A stretch of 64,000 nucleotides of DNA from Heterohyrax brucei (lineage: Eukaryota; Chordata; Mammalia; Hyracoidea; Procaviidae), in assembly GCA_028571685.1 (NCBI GenBank), contig CM053141.1:75997833-76061832 (forward strand), in the 5' to 3' direction. A model generated the notes under the pieces. That model was not told where the DNA came from and did not search any database. It saw only the letters and a list, made by a program, of their open reading frames with translations. Of this stretch, positions 36,431-47,429 are shown in pieces; position 1 is the stretch's first letter, and each line of letters begins with the position of its first letter. Both the position numbers and the translations under genes were made by a program.

Positions 36431-37811
36431 TTTGGCTGCTGACTATGGTGAATAAGTGATGAAGCCAACACAAGAGGCTAGGAAATCATTACTTTCCCAT
36501 GAAACTTGTGTTATCTGCATACTCCATTCCTCTAGCCTGCTGCCTGGGCACTGCCACTGCTGGTGAAGTGGTCTTCCTCCCTCTGCCTCATGAAGCTTCT
36601 TCTGATAAGGCAACCTGTGCTCCAAGCAGTTCCCACTGTCTCTGAAACAGCTCCTTGCTTTCCACACCCCTGGCTAAGTCCAGACTGCACTCTGGCTGAG
36701 CTGTTATCAACCATGCAAAATCAAATAGCCATATCAAGCAATAAAATGACTCTGCAAAAGATTAGCCTTTGTACTGAGGGTCAAGTCTAAAACCTCAGCT
36801 CCAGCTTGCCTGAGGAGTCAACCACACCCTGAACATGTCTTCCAGGCCCCTGGTCTAAGTCCAACAAAGGGGTGGGGGAAGGAATAAAATGCCCTAGCGC
36901 CTTTGCAGGACTGGCAGCTGGATGGGGCCCAGGCAAGTTCAGAGACAGTGCTGAGAGTCATGGGAATACTAGTTGCAACATGGGCTGAAGACTGAATTCT
37001 TGAAAGCACATTCTGTAAAGGCAGCCCCAGCCAGGACCCAGAAATTAGAAGAGCTGGGGGCTCAGAACCAGGACAAGGCCCAAAGAGAACCAGAGATCAA
37101 AGGCTCAGATGGCTCACATTTGTTATTAGTCTTTCTGCAATTTTGTGATTTCTGGAAAATTGTAAAACTGAACTCTGAAAGCCAAGGCATGCCATGCATC
37201 CTAAACTACTTCTAGGAGTTAGCAGTGTCCTGGGAAGTGTCCTGTGACCTGTCCTGTTAGAGTGATCATGTCCCTTAGGGCCCTACTTTTGGGAACAGAG
37301 CAGCAAAAGCCCAGCACCCACCCCTGCCTGCTGCCCTACCTTTCTGGGAAACATCTAGAATTTGCACATTCATTGGCACCAGTCTGCCCGTTGCTTTGTG
37401 AGAGTTTGGAGCCGTCAGTCAGGCTGCATTGGTCATAGACAGGTGTAGCCACATAGGAACTTACAAACTCTTCCAGAGGAAGGGCACAGCCTTTTTTATT
37501 GTGCAATACACACTGCTGGCAGAATGCGGAATTCTGGAACTCCCCACCTGTATATCCAACTGCTTACTCAATTTCTCCCCTAGATGCCTGATGGACATCT
37601 CAAAGCTAACAAGCCTGAAACTGAGGTCCACATCTTTCCCTTCAAACTTGTTTTACCTGCAGTCTTTTCCATGGTCAGTGCCAGAACTAGCCTTCCAGTG
37701 CCCTGGCCAAAAACCATGGCGTCATAACCCACACTCAATTCACCTCGAATTCTCTTGACTCTGCCTTCAGGATATTCCTGCAGTCTGTTCACTTTTTATC
37801 ACCTTTAAATG
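36431..37811. other. Unassigned intergenic sequence
   Basis: About 1.4 kb without a repeat that I recognise. Several short frames (60-109 codons) overlap on both strands with no conserved motif. Confidence 0.5.
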
Positions 37812-37870
37812 CAAGCCACTATGTGTCAGAACTGACTCAACAGCAGTGGGTTTTTTTGTTTGTTTGTTTA
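37812..37870 (+). mobile_element. AfroSINE tail fragment
   Basis: Only actatgtgtcagaactgact, cagcagtggg and a (tttg)n tail, just left of a full copy. Confidence 0.7.
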
Positions 37871-37880
37871 CAAACAAGCT

Positions 37881-38043
37881 AAGAAGCCCTGGTGGCGAAA
37901 TGGTTAAGAGCTCAGGCTGCTAACCAAAAGGTCAGCAGTTTGAATCTACCAGCCGCTCCTTGGAAACCCTATGGGGCACTTCTGCTCTGTCCTATAAAGT
38001 TGCTATGAGTCAGAACTTGATGGTAATGGTTTGTTTTGTTTTA
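37881..38043 (+). mobile_element. AfroSINE, well preserved
   Basis: Head agaagccctggtggcgaaat, gctaaccaaaaggtcagcag, gccgctccttggaaacccta, tail gttgctatgagtcagaactt. One of the copies closest to consensus here. Confidence 0.93.
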
Positions 38044-38110
38044 AACACAAGCCACCACCATCTCTGTCTTGGATTGTTGTAACACCTTCCACCTGGCCTC
38101 TTTGGAGTTT

Positions 38111-38318
38111 CTGGGCGGCATCAATGCTTAAGTCCTCAACTATTAACCCTAAGGCTGGCGGTTTGAAGCCATCCAGAGGTGCCTTGGAAGAAAGGCCTGG
38201 AGATCTGATTCCGAAATGTCAGTTTTGAAAACTCTACAGAGCACACTTCTATTCTAACATGTGAGGTCACCAGGAGTCAGAAATGATTGGACAGCGGCTG
38301 GTTTTTGCTTTCTTAGCT
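38111..38318 (+). mobile_element. AfroSINE, long diverged variant
   Basis: Head ctgggcggcatcaatgctta, then ggaagaaaggcctggagatc and tcaccaggagtcagaaatga. This variant carries the extra middle part. Confidence 0.75.
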
Positions 38319-38417
38319 TAGTCTCCTCACTTCCTCTCCTGTCCCTCTGTGGGCTGTTCTCATCACAGTAGCCACAGTATTCCTTTGAAAAAGTAAGTCA
38401 GATCATATGAATCTCAG

Positions 38418-38512
38418 CTCAAAAACCAAACCAAACCCATGGTGTCAAGTCAATTCTGACTCATTGCAACCATGTAGGACAGAGCACAACTGCCACATGG
38501 GGTTACTCTCAT
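38418..38512 (-). mobile_element. AfroSINE 3' half
   Basis: Antisense aaccaaaccaaacccatggt, caagtcaattctgactcatt, aggacagagcacaactgcca. Confidence 0.78.
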
Positions 38513-38772
38513 CTCAAAAACCCTCCAAAGGCTTTCTACATCTTTCGAGGTACTTACAATGCCACATGAAGCCCAACACAATCTTGTGCACCTCACCATA
38601 CATACATTTCGTCTCTGACCTTCTCTTCCCCTTGCTCACATGCTCCAGCCACCCTGGACAATCTGTTCTTCCTTAAATGCTACCTATGCTGCTGCCACAG
38701 GGTCTTTGCACTTACTGTTTCTGCTGCCTGAAGTGCTCTTCCCTTCTTCCCCCAAATGTCTCTGTAGTTTTC

Positions 38773-39342
38773 TGTGGTAGTTTTAAAATATGTTGACAAA
38801 TTCTTTGATGCTCTTACCTTCAAGAAGTGGAGCCTAATACTTCCTCACTTCTTGAGTGTGGGCTGCATTTAGTGATTCACTCCTAACAAATAGAATAAAA
38901 CAGAAGTAATAGTGTGGGGCTGTAGTGACTACCTCATAAAAGGCGCTGTAGCTCTCCATATGTTCTCCCTCTCCTAAATCACTCAGCCCAGAGGAAGCAA
39001 GCCATGGTGTCATGAGGACACTCAGGCAGCTCAGTGGAGAGGTCTATGAGTTGGAAAAGTGAGGACTCTGGTCAATAGCCCTGGAACTGGGGGATGGAGG
39101 GAGGTGGTGGCAGGGAAGTGGGGTGCCTTGGATCTTCCAAACCTCATCCAGCCTCTGGGTAACTGCAACCCCGGCCAACTGCAAGAAGGCACCTGATGAA
39201 AGAGTCCCAGCCACAAACCACTTAACAAAGTTAATCCTAGATTCCTGATCCTCAGAAACCATGAGAGTTAGTAAATCTCTGTTGTTTTAAAAACTGCTGA
39301 GTTTTGGGATAATCTGTTAGGCAGTAAGAGATAATTAGTATA
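38773..39342 (+). mobile_element. MLT1-type MaLR LTR
   Basis: Typical phrases: gagtgtgggctgcatttagt, ctcataaaaggcgctgtagc, and the end tctctgttgttttaaaaact then gataattagtata. Inserted in the L2. Confidence 0.72.
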
Positions 39343-39408
39343 CTTGCTTCCTCATTCCCTTCAAGGTTTTGCTCTAATGTTATCTTCTCAGTGATGCCTT
39401 CCTTAACT

Positions 39409-39618
39409 GTTGTTGTTATTTGCCATCAAAGTTAGCTCCGACTCATGGCAACCCCGTATGTCACAGAGTAGAACTGCTCCGTCGGGTTTTCTGGGGTGTC
39501 ATCTTAACGGAAGCAGATCACTACCAGGCCTTTTTTCCATGGTATCTTTGGGTAGGTTCAGACAGCCAAACTTGAGGACAGCAACTCTTTGCACCACCTA
39601 ATGGCTTTGGCAAGGACT
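39409..39618 (-). mobile_element. AfroSINE variant with target duplication
   Basis: Antisense ttgttgttatttgccatc, gtagaactgctccgtcgggt, gcagatcactaccaggcctt, tttgcaccacctaatggctt. Flanked by ccttccttaact (39397-39408) and ccttcattaact (39619-39630), a 12-bp duplication with one change. Confidence 0.85.
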
Positions 39619-39630
39619 CCTTCATTAACT

Positions 39631-39782
39631 AAACTAAACCAAAGCCACTACTGTCAAGCTGATTCTGACTTACAGCAAATGTCTAGAACAGAGTAGAACT
39701 GCCCCATAGGGTTTCCAAGGGGCAGTTAGAAACTGCTAACAGTTAGCAGAGAGAACACTTAACTGCTATGCTACCACAGCTC
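39631..39782 (-). mobile_element. AfroSINE next to the previous one
   Basis: Antisense aaaccaaagccactactgtc, gagtagaactgccccatagg, cttaactgctatgctaccac. It abuts the right duplication of the neighbour, so the same L2 site was hit twice. Confidence 0.85.
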
Positions 39783-40012
39783 CCTTTCCTTAATTACCCT
39801 ATTTAAATTGGAAACTTTCCAACACTGATTTATTTTTCTCATAGCATTTTTCATTTTCTATTATGTATAACTTACATATTTGTGTTAGTGACTTTTTCCT
39901 CCCTACTAAAACCTAAATTCCACGAGGGCACGGAATTTTGTTTTGTGAACTGGCCCACGCTAAGCACTCGGCAAAAGTGTGCTGAATGAGCAAATGAATG
40001 CACATCTCAGTT

Positions 40013-41061
40013 CTAGCCCGCTATATTCACTTCCTGGATTCAAAGTTCATCCATTTTTTTAATATTATCCTGATGCTGTTTTTCTAAGAATTCAGTCTGC
40101 GCTTGTCTGCTTTCACTGCCACACAAGCTAGAAATGATGACTTGATTTCAGACAGTGACAAGGTCATCCTCTTTCCTAAGAACAGGTTTGCTATGGAGAC
40201 AAGCACCTTGAAGGCTGGTGGGTATGTCTTTCATACGTGACTGATAATACGTTTCCAAGGAGCTTGATTTAGTCAAACTGGTTCCAAAAGACGCAAACAG
40301 TCCAAGCAGCAGATACCCTAAGTGGAAGCTAATCTGATTGTCCCTGGTGCCAGAGCATTCAGTCTCGTCATGTGTGGCGAGCCTGCAGTCATGTAGCACC
40401 AGAGAGGCAGCTGTATCAACAGGTGCCTTGCAGGTCTGCGCATGACATGGCCAGAGATTGAGTTTCAAATAAGGGAGGAAAGAATGAGTTGGAAAGGAAA
40501 TGGAAACCTCCTAGTACAAGGAAAAGCTGTTAACAGGGCTGAGTTAGAGGACAAAGCCTATAGTCAGGGCCTGTGTTCTTAGAAAGCAAACCTGGGAGAC
40601 CCATGTGCCTTGTCCATTGCCCACTGTTCTTGTGCAGTGGTTGCTGCTGGTTATCTGCTTATTAGCTGGATGGATTTTGGTCTCCTTCCACAAGGTGGTA
40701 TGTCTTGACACTATGACCAAGAGATTGTTATTGCGATGTTCCTGAAATATAGTGACTGTGTTGTTGCAATGATCTGTACCAGGTCCCCTTCCTGGCATCT
40801 AAGAGGTGTGTAAAAAGGTACTTCCTTGGGCTCACAGTGTGTGTGTCTTCGGGCAACAGATGGACACAGGGAGGAGCAGTCAGCACACCTGGTTCAGGCC
40901 CTTGCTCTGTGCTAACTTCGTTGCACCATGATTTTGTCTACTGAAAAAAGACTCTTCTTCTAGGTCGCCTGTTGCCTTCTGTCTCCAGCCTTCTCTGAGC
41001 TGAACCTTGACTATAGGCAAAGCATGTAACACAGAACCTGGCACAGAGAAAGGGCCTGTGA
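40013..41061. other. Unassigned intergenic sequence
   Basis: Single-copy-looking. Minus frames of 106 and 84 codons (40148-40468, 40544-40798) show no motif that I know and no splice structure. Confidence 0.5.
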
Positions 41062-41173
41062 ATAATAGGATGGCCCCTCTAATTCATGTTCACCCAGAAC
41101 CTGTGAATGTGCTCTTATTTAGAAAGAAGGTCTCTGATGTATAATCAAGTTAAGATGAGTTCATACTGGGTTA

Positions 41174-41498
41174 AGCCAGAAAACCAAATCCACTGCGATC
41201 AAGTAGATTCCACACATAGCGACCCTGTAGGACAGAGTAGAACTGCTCCACAGAGTTTCCGAGGAGCACCCAAAACCGAGGGCCGTCGAGTCGGCAACTC
41301 TAGAGGCCAGAATAGAATTGCCCCCTAGAGTATTTAAGGAGTGCCTGGTGGATTTGAACTGCCGACCTTTTGGTTAGCAGTGGTAGCACTTCACCCACTG
41401 CACCACCAGGGTTTCCCAAGGAGCACCCAGTAGATTCCAATTGCTGATCTTTTGATTAGCAGGTATAGCACTTAACCACTATGCCATCAGGTTTTCCC
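41174..41498 (-). mobile_element. AfroSINE (outer), split by another AfroSINE
   Basis: Halves 41174-41272 and 41419-41498 make one SINE. Flanks atactgggtta (41163-41173) and atagtggatta (41499-41509) are an 11-bp duplication with two changes. Confidence 0.88.
41273..41418 (-). mobile_element. AfroSINE (inner), nested in the outer AfroSINE
   Basis: It is bounded by aggagcaccca at 41262-41272 and again at 41419-41429, an exact 11-bp duplication. Antisense cgtcgagtcggcaactctag; head ccactgcaccaccagggttt. Confidence 0.92.
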
Positions 41499-41539
41499 AT
41501 AGTGGATTAGGGAGGGCCCTAATCTGATGTGCTGCAAAA

Positions 41540-42058
41540 GGTATCTTTAAAATGTTGAAAATCAAAGATGTCACTTTGAGGACTCACGTGCTCCTGACCT
41601 AAGCTGTGATATTTTCAGTTGCCTCATGTGCATGGGAAAGCTTGACAGTGAATAAAGAAGACCAAAGAAAAATTGATGCCCTTGAATTATGGTGTTGGGA
41701 AAGAATAATGAATATACCATGGACTGCCAGAAGAATAAACAAATCTGTTGTGGAAGAAGTACAGCCAGAATGTTCCTTCAAGCAAGGATGGTGAGACTTC
41801 ATCTGGCATACTTTTGCATATGTTATCAGGAAGGATCAGTTCCCTGGGGAAAGACACTGTGCTTGGTAAGGTAGAGGGTCAGTGAAAGACAGGAAGACCT
41901 TCAATGAGATGGGTCATCCCTCAGTGGGCTGACACAGTGGCTACAACAATGGACTCAAACACAGCAACAATTGTAAGGGCGATGCAGGACTGGACAGTGT
42001 TTCATTCCCCTAGGATCAGTATGAATTGGAACTGATTTGATGGCGCCTAACTACAATT
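41540..42058 (+). mobile_element. RTE/BovB LINE 3' end
   Basis: C-terminal coding remnant (KIDALELWCWERIMNIPWTA, near 41670-41730) and the tail gatggcgcctaactacaa. 5'-truncated, inside the MLT1-type LTR. Confidence 0.85.
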
Positions 42059-42497
42059 AAGCCAGTGACTGGTGCCCTAATAAGAAAGGGGAAATCCTGA
42101 CACACAGAGGGAAGCTGGCCAGGTGATGATGGAGGCAGAGAGCAGAGACATGCTGCTATAAACAAGAGTGTCAAGGATTACTGGCCACCACTGGAAGCTG
42201 GAAGAGGCAAGGAAAGATTCTTACCTAGAGCCTCTAGAGGGAATGTGGCCTTGATGACACCTTGATTTCAGACTTCCAGCCTCCAGGAGGAAACTGGCAG
42301 TGCAGTGGTTAAGGGCTGGAGCCAACAGGTGGCAATACCTTGCAGGGCTGTGGTAGTGTTCTCCAGGAAACTCTGTATGCTCTAAACCAGCATCCAATAT
42401 ATGGCGTTATTTCTCCCATAGACAAGATTCATGAGTCCAGGAATCAAAGGGTGGACATGGAAGTATCACCACTCCTTACGACCCCCAGTAAGCACCT

Positions 42498-43044
42498 TGT
42501 CGTGGATTGAATTGTGTCTTCCCAAAAATATGTAGTAATTTGGCTGGGCCAGGATTTCCTATAGTCTGTGACCGCCCTCTGTTTTGTGATTTTCTGATTC
42601 TGTGAATCCTATTCTCTGCCTGTGGCTAATAGAGAGGATGTTTATGTTAAAAGAGGATTAGGGTGGGACTGCCACATCCTTGCTAAGGGAGTTTCCCTGG
42701 AGTGTGGCTTGTACCACCTTTTATCATTTCATCCTATGGAAGATAAAAGGAGAGGGAAGCAAGCTGGAAGCAAGCAATTAGGAATCTCACACCATCAAGA
42801 AAGCAGTACCGGGAGTAGAGTGTTCCTTCAGCCCTGAGGTCCCTGCACCAAAATGATCCCTGAACAAAGACTGACACAACACAAGGACTTTCAACCAGAT
42901 CTCACAGAGAGAAGGCCCTTCCCTGGAATGGACACTCTGAATTTGGACTTGTAGCCTACCGGACTGTGTAAGAATAAACTCTTCTTTGCTAAATCCATCC
43001 ACTTTGTGGTATTTCTGTTACAGCAGCACTAGATGACTCAAACA
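42498..43044 (+). mobile_element. MaLR-type LTR, afrotherian style
   Basis: TGTCGTGGATTGAATTGTGT at the start, aggattagggtgggactgcc, taagaataaactcttctttg, then gtggtatttctgttacagca and ...CTCAAACA. Homologous to the LTRs at 44175-44679 and 60202-60709. The flanks do not show a 5-bp duplication. Confidence 0.75.
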
Positions 43045-44058
43045 TCTCTCAAAATATTTTTGCTTCCTCTCCCCATGATATTACGCTCTGCAGGTCTAGA
43101 CGTCTTGGTTTCAAAAGGAAGAATGCACCCACCTGGAGACATGTCATTGATTCTATTGAACTGGAAGCTAAGAATACTACCTGGACACTTTGGGCTCCTT
43201 ATGCCTCTGGATCAATAGGCAAAGAAGGGAGTTATCATACTGGCTACTGTGATTGATCCTGACTATTAAGAGAAAATCAGATTGATGTTACATAATGGAG
43301 GTAAAGAAGAATACATCTGGAATGCAGGAGATCCCTTAGTGTACCTCTTAGAACTATTATGCCCTGTGATTAAAGTCAATGGAGAACTATAGCAATCCAA
43401 TTCCAACATGACTTCTAATGACCCAGACACCTTAGGAAGGAAGGCTTGGGTCACTCCACTAGGCAAAGAGCCACAGCCAGCTGAGGAGCTTGCTGAAGGC
43501 AAAGGGAATATGCAATGGGTGGTGGAAGAAGGTAGTTCTAATTACCAGTTATGGCCATGTGACCAGTTGGAGACTGTAATTGTTATGAATATTTCTGCTT
43601 TGTATGTGTTATCAGATACTGTTTTCTTCACTTAGAAAAATAAGATGTAAATGGGGTAATAAACTTTTAATTTTTTAAGTGTTGTATCTTGTTAGGCACA
43701 AGTAAGACTATATTGTCTTTATTCATAGGTTATGTATGATTTCTTTGTGTGTTTTAAGTGAAAAGTTACAATTTGTGTTGGTTTCTCATACAAAAACTTA
43801 CACATACTTTGTTATGTGTCCCTAGTTGCTCTTCCCACACTTTTATAGCACATTCTTCCCTACACCTCAAATTTCTCATGTCCATTCAGCCAGCTCCTGT
43901 CCTCTTATTTGTTCTCATGTCACTTCTGGACAGGAGCTGCCCAGTTAGTCTCCTAAGAAGCATACTCTTCACTAGTATCAATCTGTATTATAGACCAGTT
44001 CATGATTAGGTATGATTTAAGGAGTTGTGTAAAGGTGCCAAGTTGACAAGGGGTAGAC
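43045..44058 (+). mobile_element. ERVL internal fragment with decayed dUTPase-like region
   Basis: Pieces of a dUTPase are readable across two frames from about 43060 to 43640: an SAGLD-type first motif near 43090, PGHFGLL near 43177, and VIDPDY followed by a stop near 43250. ERVL-class retroviruses carry a dUTPase after pol. Then follow AT-rich sequence and a purine tract (caaggggtagac) before the LTR at 44059. In-frame stops and frame changes mean no product. The rest of the provirus is missing on the left. Confidence 0.68.
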
Positions 44059-44174
44059 TGCGATGGTTAAGATTGTGTGTCAGCTTGACTGGGTCATGAT
44101 TCTCATTGGTTTGAAAGTCAGATGGGACCTGATAATAAAGTCCATGGACTAAATTGTTCTAAGTGCTACATACC

Positions 44175-44679
44175 TGTCATGGATTGAATTGTGTCCCCCC
44201 AAAATAGGTGTAGCCATGTGGCTGGGCCATGATTCCCAGTATCTTGTGACTGTCATCCATTTTCTGGTTATCCTTGCTGTAGGATAAAGGATTAGGGTGG
44301 GGCTGTAAATCCCTTCATAGATCACCTCCCTTCTCCACTATAAAGGGAGTTTCCCTGGAGTATGGCTTGCCTCACTGTTAATCCTTTCATCCTGCAAGAG
44401 ATAAAAAGAAAGGGAAGCAAGCAGAGAATTGGGAACCTCACACCATCAAGCAAGCAGCACTGGAAGAAGACCTGAGGTTCCTGTGCCAAGATGCTCCCTG
44501 GACAAAGACCGACACAATAATGGGCTTTCCTCCAGAGCAGACAAGGGGGAAAGCCTTCCCTTGGAGTGGACATCCTGAATTTTGACTCGTAGCCTACCAG
44601 ACTGTGTAATAAGCTTTCCTTTGTTAAAGACATGCACTCTGTGGTATTTCTGTTAGAGCAGCCCTAGCTGACTAAAACA
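44175..44679 (+). mobile_element. MaLR-type solo LTR
   Basis: TGTCATGGATTGAATTGTGT ... CTAAAACA, flanked by atacc (44170-44174) and atagc (44680-44684), a 5-bp duplication with one change. Inserted in the ERVL 3' LTR. Confidence 0.82.
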
Positions 44680-44684
44680 ATAGC

Positions 44685-45160
44685 TCATTGCTGAATATCA
44701 CCACTATGATCACCTTTGAAGTACTCCTCTTGGGAAGCTGTGCACTGATGTCAGCACCTAGTCCACCCTTAAAAGCAATTCTGGAACTCTTTCTGGAATA
44801 GCCATTGTGCATGGTGGCATGGTGGCAAGTTTGCAAACTTAATTGTATAGTTGTCCATGAGAGAGTTTTTAGTGAATAAACTAATTACTGTATTGAAAGA
44901 CCCTCCCTACTCACCCCCAATGACTTTTTTTTTTTTACCCAAAGATAAAGGAAATATTGAAAGGAAGACATTCAGATGACATTCAGAACATCAAGGGTAA
45001 TATTATGACAGCTCTGACAGCTGTTCCAGAAAAAGAGTTCCAAAATTGCTTTGAAGGGTGGACTAGGTGCTGGTGTCAGTGCATCGCTTTTTCAAAGGGG
45101 ACCATAGTGAAATTCAGCAGTGAGGTAGGTAGCACTTTTTCTAGGATGAGTTTGTGAACT
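44685..45160. mobile_element. Mariner-like transposase fragments arranged as an inverted repeat
   Basis: The right arm (45020-45125) lies in a frame reading KGRHSDDIQNIKGNIMTALT ... KEFQNCFEGWTRCWCQCIA, like the C-terminus of Tc1/mariner transposases. The left arm (44685-44803) is its reverse complement with moderate divergence. About 215 bases separate them. The family assignment is from motif memory only. Confidence 0.5.
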
Positions 45161-45613
45161 TAATTGGTAGTCCTCCCATGATGTTGTCCTCACCCTCATG
45201 ATGTTATCTGCTGTAAAAAGTCGATCATTAGAAAGGGAGTTTCCTTGGGTGGATGGCCTGCATCAAATATCAGTAGACATTCTGGCAAGGCTTGTGGCTT
45301 TTTACTTGCTCTGGCTCCTAGTTATCTGATCTCTGGTTCATAGGATGTGAGCTAGCAGCTCATCTGCAGTCCTGCCTGCTGATCTTGGAATTCGTCAATC
45401 TTTGCAGGCTGTGAGCAACAGCCCTACTCTCTGACCTGCCAGTCTTGAGTTTTCCAGCCCCTGCAGCTATGTGAATAGCAGAAGCCTTCAGCCTGACCCA
45501 CACGCTATTCCAGTCTCTACAACCGCATAAGCCATTTCCTTGATAGAAATCTCTATTATATACATTTATCTGCTTTAGTGGTTTTGCTTCTCTAGATAGC
45601 CAAGCCTAAAACA

Positions 45614-45745
45614 GCTACTAATCAAAAGGATGGCTGTGCAAATCTATGAGTATGTCCTTTGAAGCTCTACAGGGTAGCTTCTACTCTGTCCCCAGAGAGC
45701 TGCTATGAGTCAGAGTCTACTCAATGGCAACAGGTTTTTTTCTTT
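45614..45745 (+). mobile_element. AfroSINE, 5'-truncated
   Basis: actaatcaaaaggatggctg, then agctgctatgagtcagagtc and a T-rich tail. Confidence 0.8.
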
Positions 45746-45847
45746 TGCTTGTTTTTGTTTAGTCTCCAAAACTATGAGGGAATACATTTCTGTTGTTTTA
45801 AGCCACCCAGTTTGTGGTAACTTGTTCCAGCAGCCTTAGGAAACTGT

Positions 45848-46299
45848 AGTTGCTGTTAACGCCATGAGGTTGACTCTGACCCATGGGGACCTTGGGTATA
45901 ACAGAAATGCCTGGTCCTGTGTCACCCTTATGATCCCTGCCATGTTTGAGTCCATTGTTGTGGCTATTGTGTCAATCCACCTCACTGAGGGTTTCTCACA
46001 TTTTTGCTAACCTTCTACAAACGTGATGTCTTTTTCTAGTGATTAGTTTGTCCTGACAATGTGTCCAAAGTAAGCAAGCCCAAGTCTCACTGTCCTCACT
46101 TCTAAGGAACATTCTGGTTGTGTTTCTTTTAAGACTGATTTCTTCATTCTGGCAATCCATGATGTTTTTTCAGTATTCTTTGCCAACACCTCAATCTGAA
46201 TGCATCACTTCTTCTGTCTTCATTTTTCATTGCCCAGTTTTCACACATGCATATGAGGCAATGATTGAAACAATCACGGCTTGGGTAAGGCACACCTAG
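45848..46299 (-). mobile_element. RTE/BovB LINE 3' fragment
   Basis: Antisense: gttgctgttaacgccatgag, ggctattgtgtcaatccacc, tgacaatgtgtccaaagtaa, ttcacacatgcatatgaggc. Confidence 0.8.
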
Positions 46300-47144
46300 G
46301 AAAGAAATACAGTATTATTCATTATAGTCATAGTCAGCAGTGGCTATTTACTTATGGCAAGGATTTACCGAGGTAAGTGACCCACGCTGTGAGAAAGTCC
46401 CTATTTGGTCACCTGGGCAAGTTACTTACCAAATTCTAACAGCTGGAACTAGTCCAGAGAATCCCTCTGGTAAACCTCCTCCATTCCATCCACCTCACCC
46501 CTCCAGCCCTCAGTACTCCAGGCAACCACCCTTCCCACTTTACCTCCCTCTGACCCCTTCTTTAACACTCTTGTTCCCATCTCTCATAATTAGCTAACTT
46601 TCAACATACAGCCACAGCTAACAGGAACAACTCACACTTTACCCTCAGTAGAACTAGCACCAACAACAAAATTAGGTTGGGTGCTTGCACTTTAAAAAGG
46701 TTAATGCAACAGAGTTAACTCTCGACTAGACTGACAGCAGGTGGGCAGCAAGCCAGGAAGAAGGGACATTGGTAGAGAAGTCCCCTCTGTGCTTGGGCAG
46801 AGACTTTGACTCACCTTCTGCAGAGCCCTCACCTCTAGAGTGGAAGCTGGCACAACTGGAGCTGTCATGTGTCACGGGGTAGGTTACAAATAGCATGGGA
46901 TTAGCTAACCCGTCTTGAAACTCCTGGTTCAAGGTCAGGAAAAGTGACCAGTTCAATTCCGGGAGATCATTAGTGGATGAGATCCAGCAAGTCAGTTTTG
47001 TGGCAAAGGCAGACTGTGTCTCTACATGTGAGTGTGAAGGGGACAAAACTGACTGGACACGAGGTCTTCTAGAGGGCCTGCTTCAGTCTCGAAGCCAGTA
47101 CCTCATGCCTGACTCGTTCAGATATGCAGACACTGTCTCATATT
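46300..47144. other. Unassigned sequence upstream of TMEM171
   Basis: No recognised repeat. It lies 0.3-1.1 kb left of the CpG island, so regulatory sites are possible but none can be named. Confidence 0.45.
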
Positions 47145-47293
47145 TTGGTGCCGCAGTGGTTAAGCGCTTAGCTGGTAACCAAAAGGTCAGCAGTTTGTAT
47201 CCACCAGCCACTCCTTGGAAACTTTATGGGGGCAGTTCTACTCTATCCTATGTGATGACTGAGTCAGAATCCACTCGACCCCAACAGGATTTT
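47145..47293 (+). mobile_element. AfroSINE just upstream of the TMEM171 CpG island
   Basis: ttggtgccgcagtggttaag, ggtaaccaaaaggtcagcag, tgactgagtcagaatccact. Its end is about 140 bases from the island. Confidence 0.86.
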
Positions 47294-47429
47294 CTGATTT
47301 CACATTCTAACAGACCCCAAGTTTCTGAGGCCGACTGTCTTCGTATCTTGTTAATCAAGGAGTTCTCAAAGAGGCACCTGCTCCAGAGACTCCAGCCTGT
47401 CTCCCAAGTGGCAGGAGAGCCACACGGCC

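Larger units (their letters stand above)
38590..40012 (+). mobile_element. L2 LINE 3' end split by an LTR and two SINEs
   Basis: Pieces 38590-38770, about 39343-39408 and 39783-40012 read as one L2 end (gggtctttgcacttactgtt; ttctcagtgatgccttcctt; gctgaatgagcaaatgaatg). Inserts are the MLT1-type LTR and AfroSINEs at 39409 and 39631. Confidence 0.72.
41062..42325 (+). mobile_element. MLT1-type LTR split by SINEs and an RTE piece
   Basis: Pieces 41062-41173, 41499-41539 and 42059-42325 form one LTR (aatcaagttaagatgagttc; ggattagggagggccctaat; ggtgccctaataagaaaggg; gacaccttgatttcagactt). The inserts account for the rest. Confidence 0.72.
44059..45613 (+). mobile_element. ERVL-type 3' LTR, interrupted
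   Basis: It starts TGCGATGGTTAAGATTGTGT, breaks off at 44174, and resumes near 45170 (tgatgttatctgctgtaaaa). It ends gcttctctagatagccaagcctaaaaca in several pieces to 45613. A purine tract sits just before the start, as expected for a 3' LTR. The inserts are a MaLR LTR and a mariner-like inverted repeat. Confidence 0.68.

Noticed and set aside
42498-44679. MaLR LTRs at 42498 and 44175 as the two LTRs of one provirus
   Set aside because: The right copy has its own 5-bp duplication inside a different (ERVL) LTR, so it is a separate solo insertion. The internal sequence between is ERVL-type.
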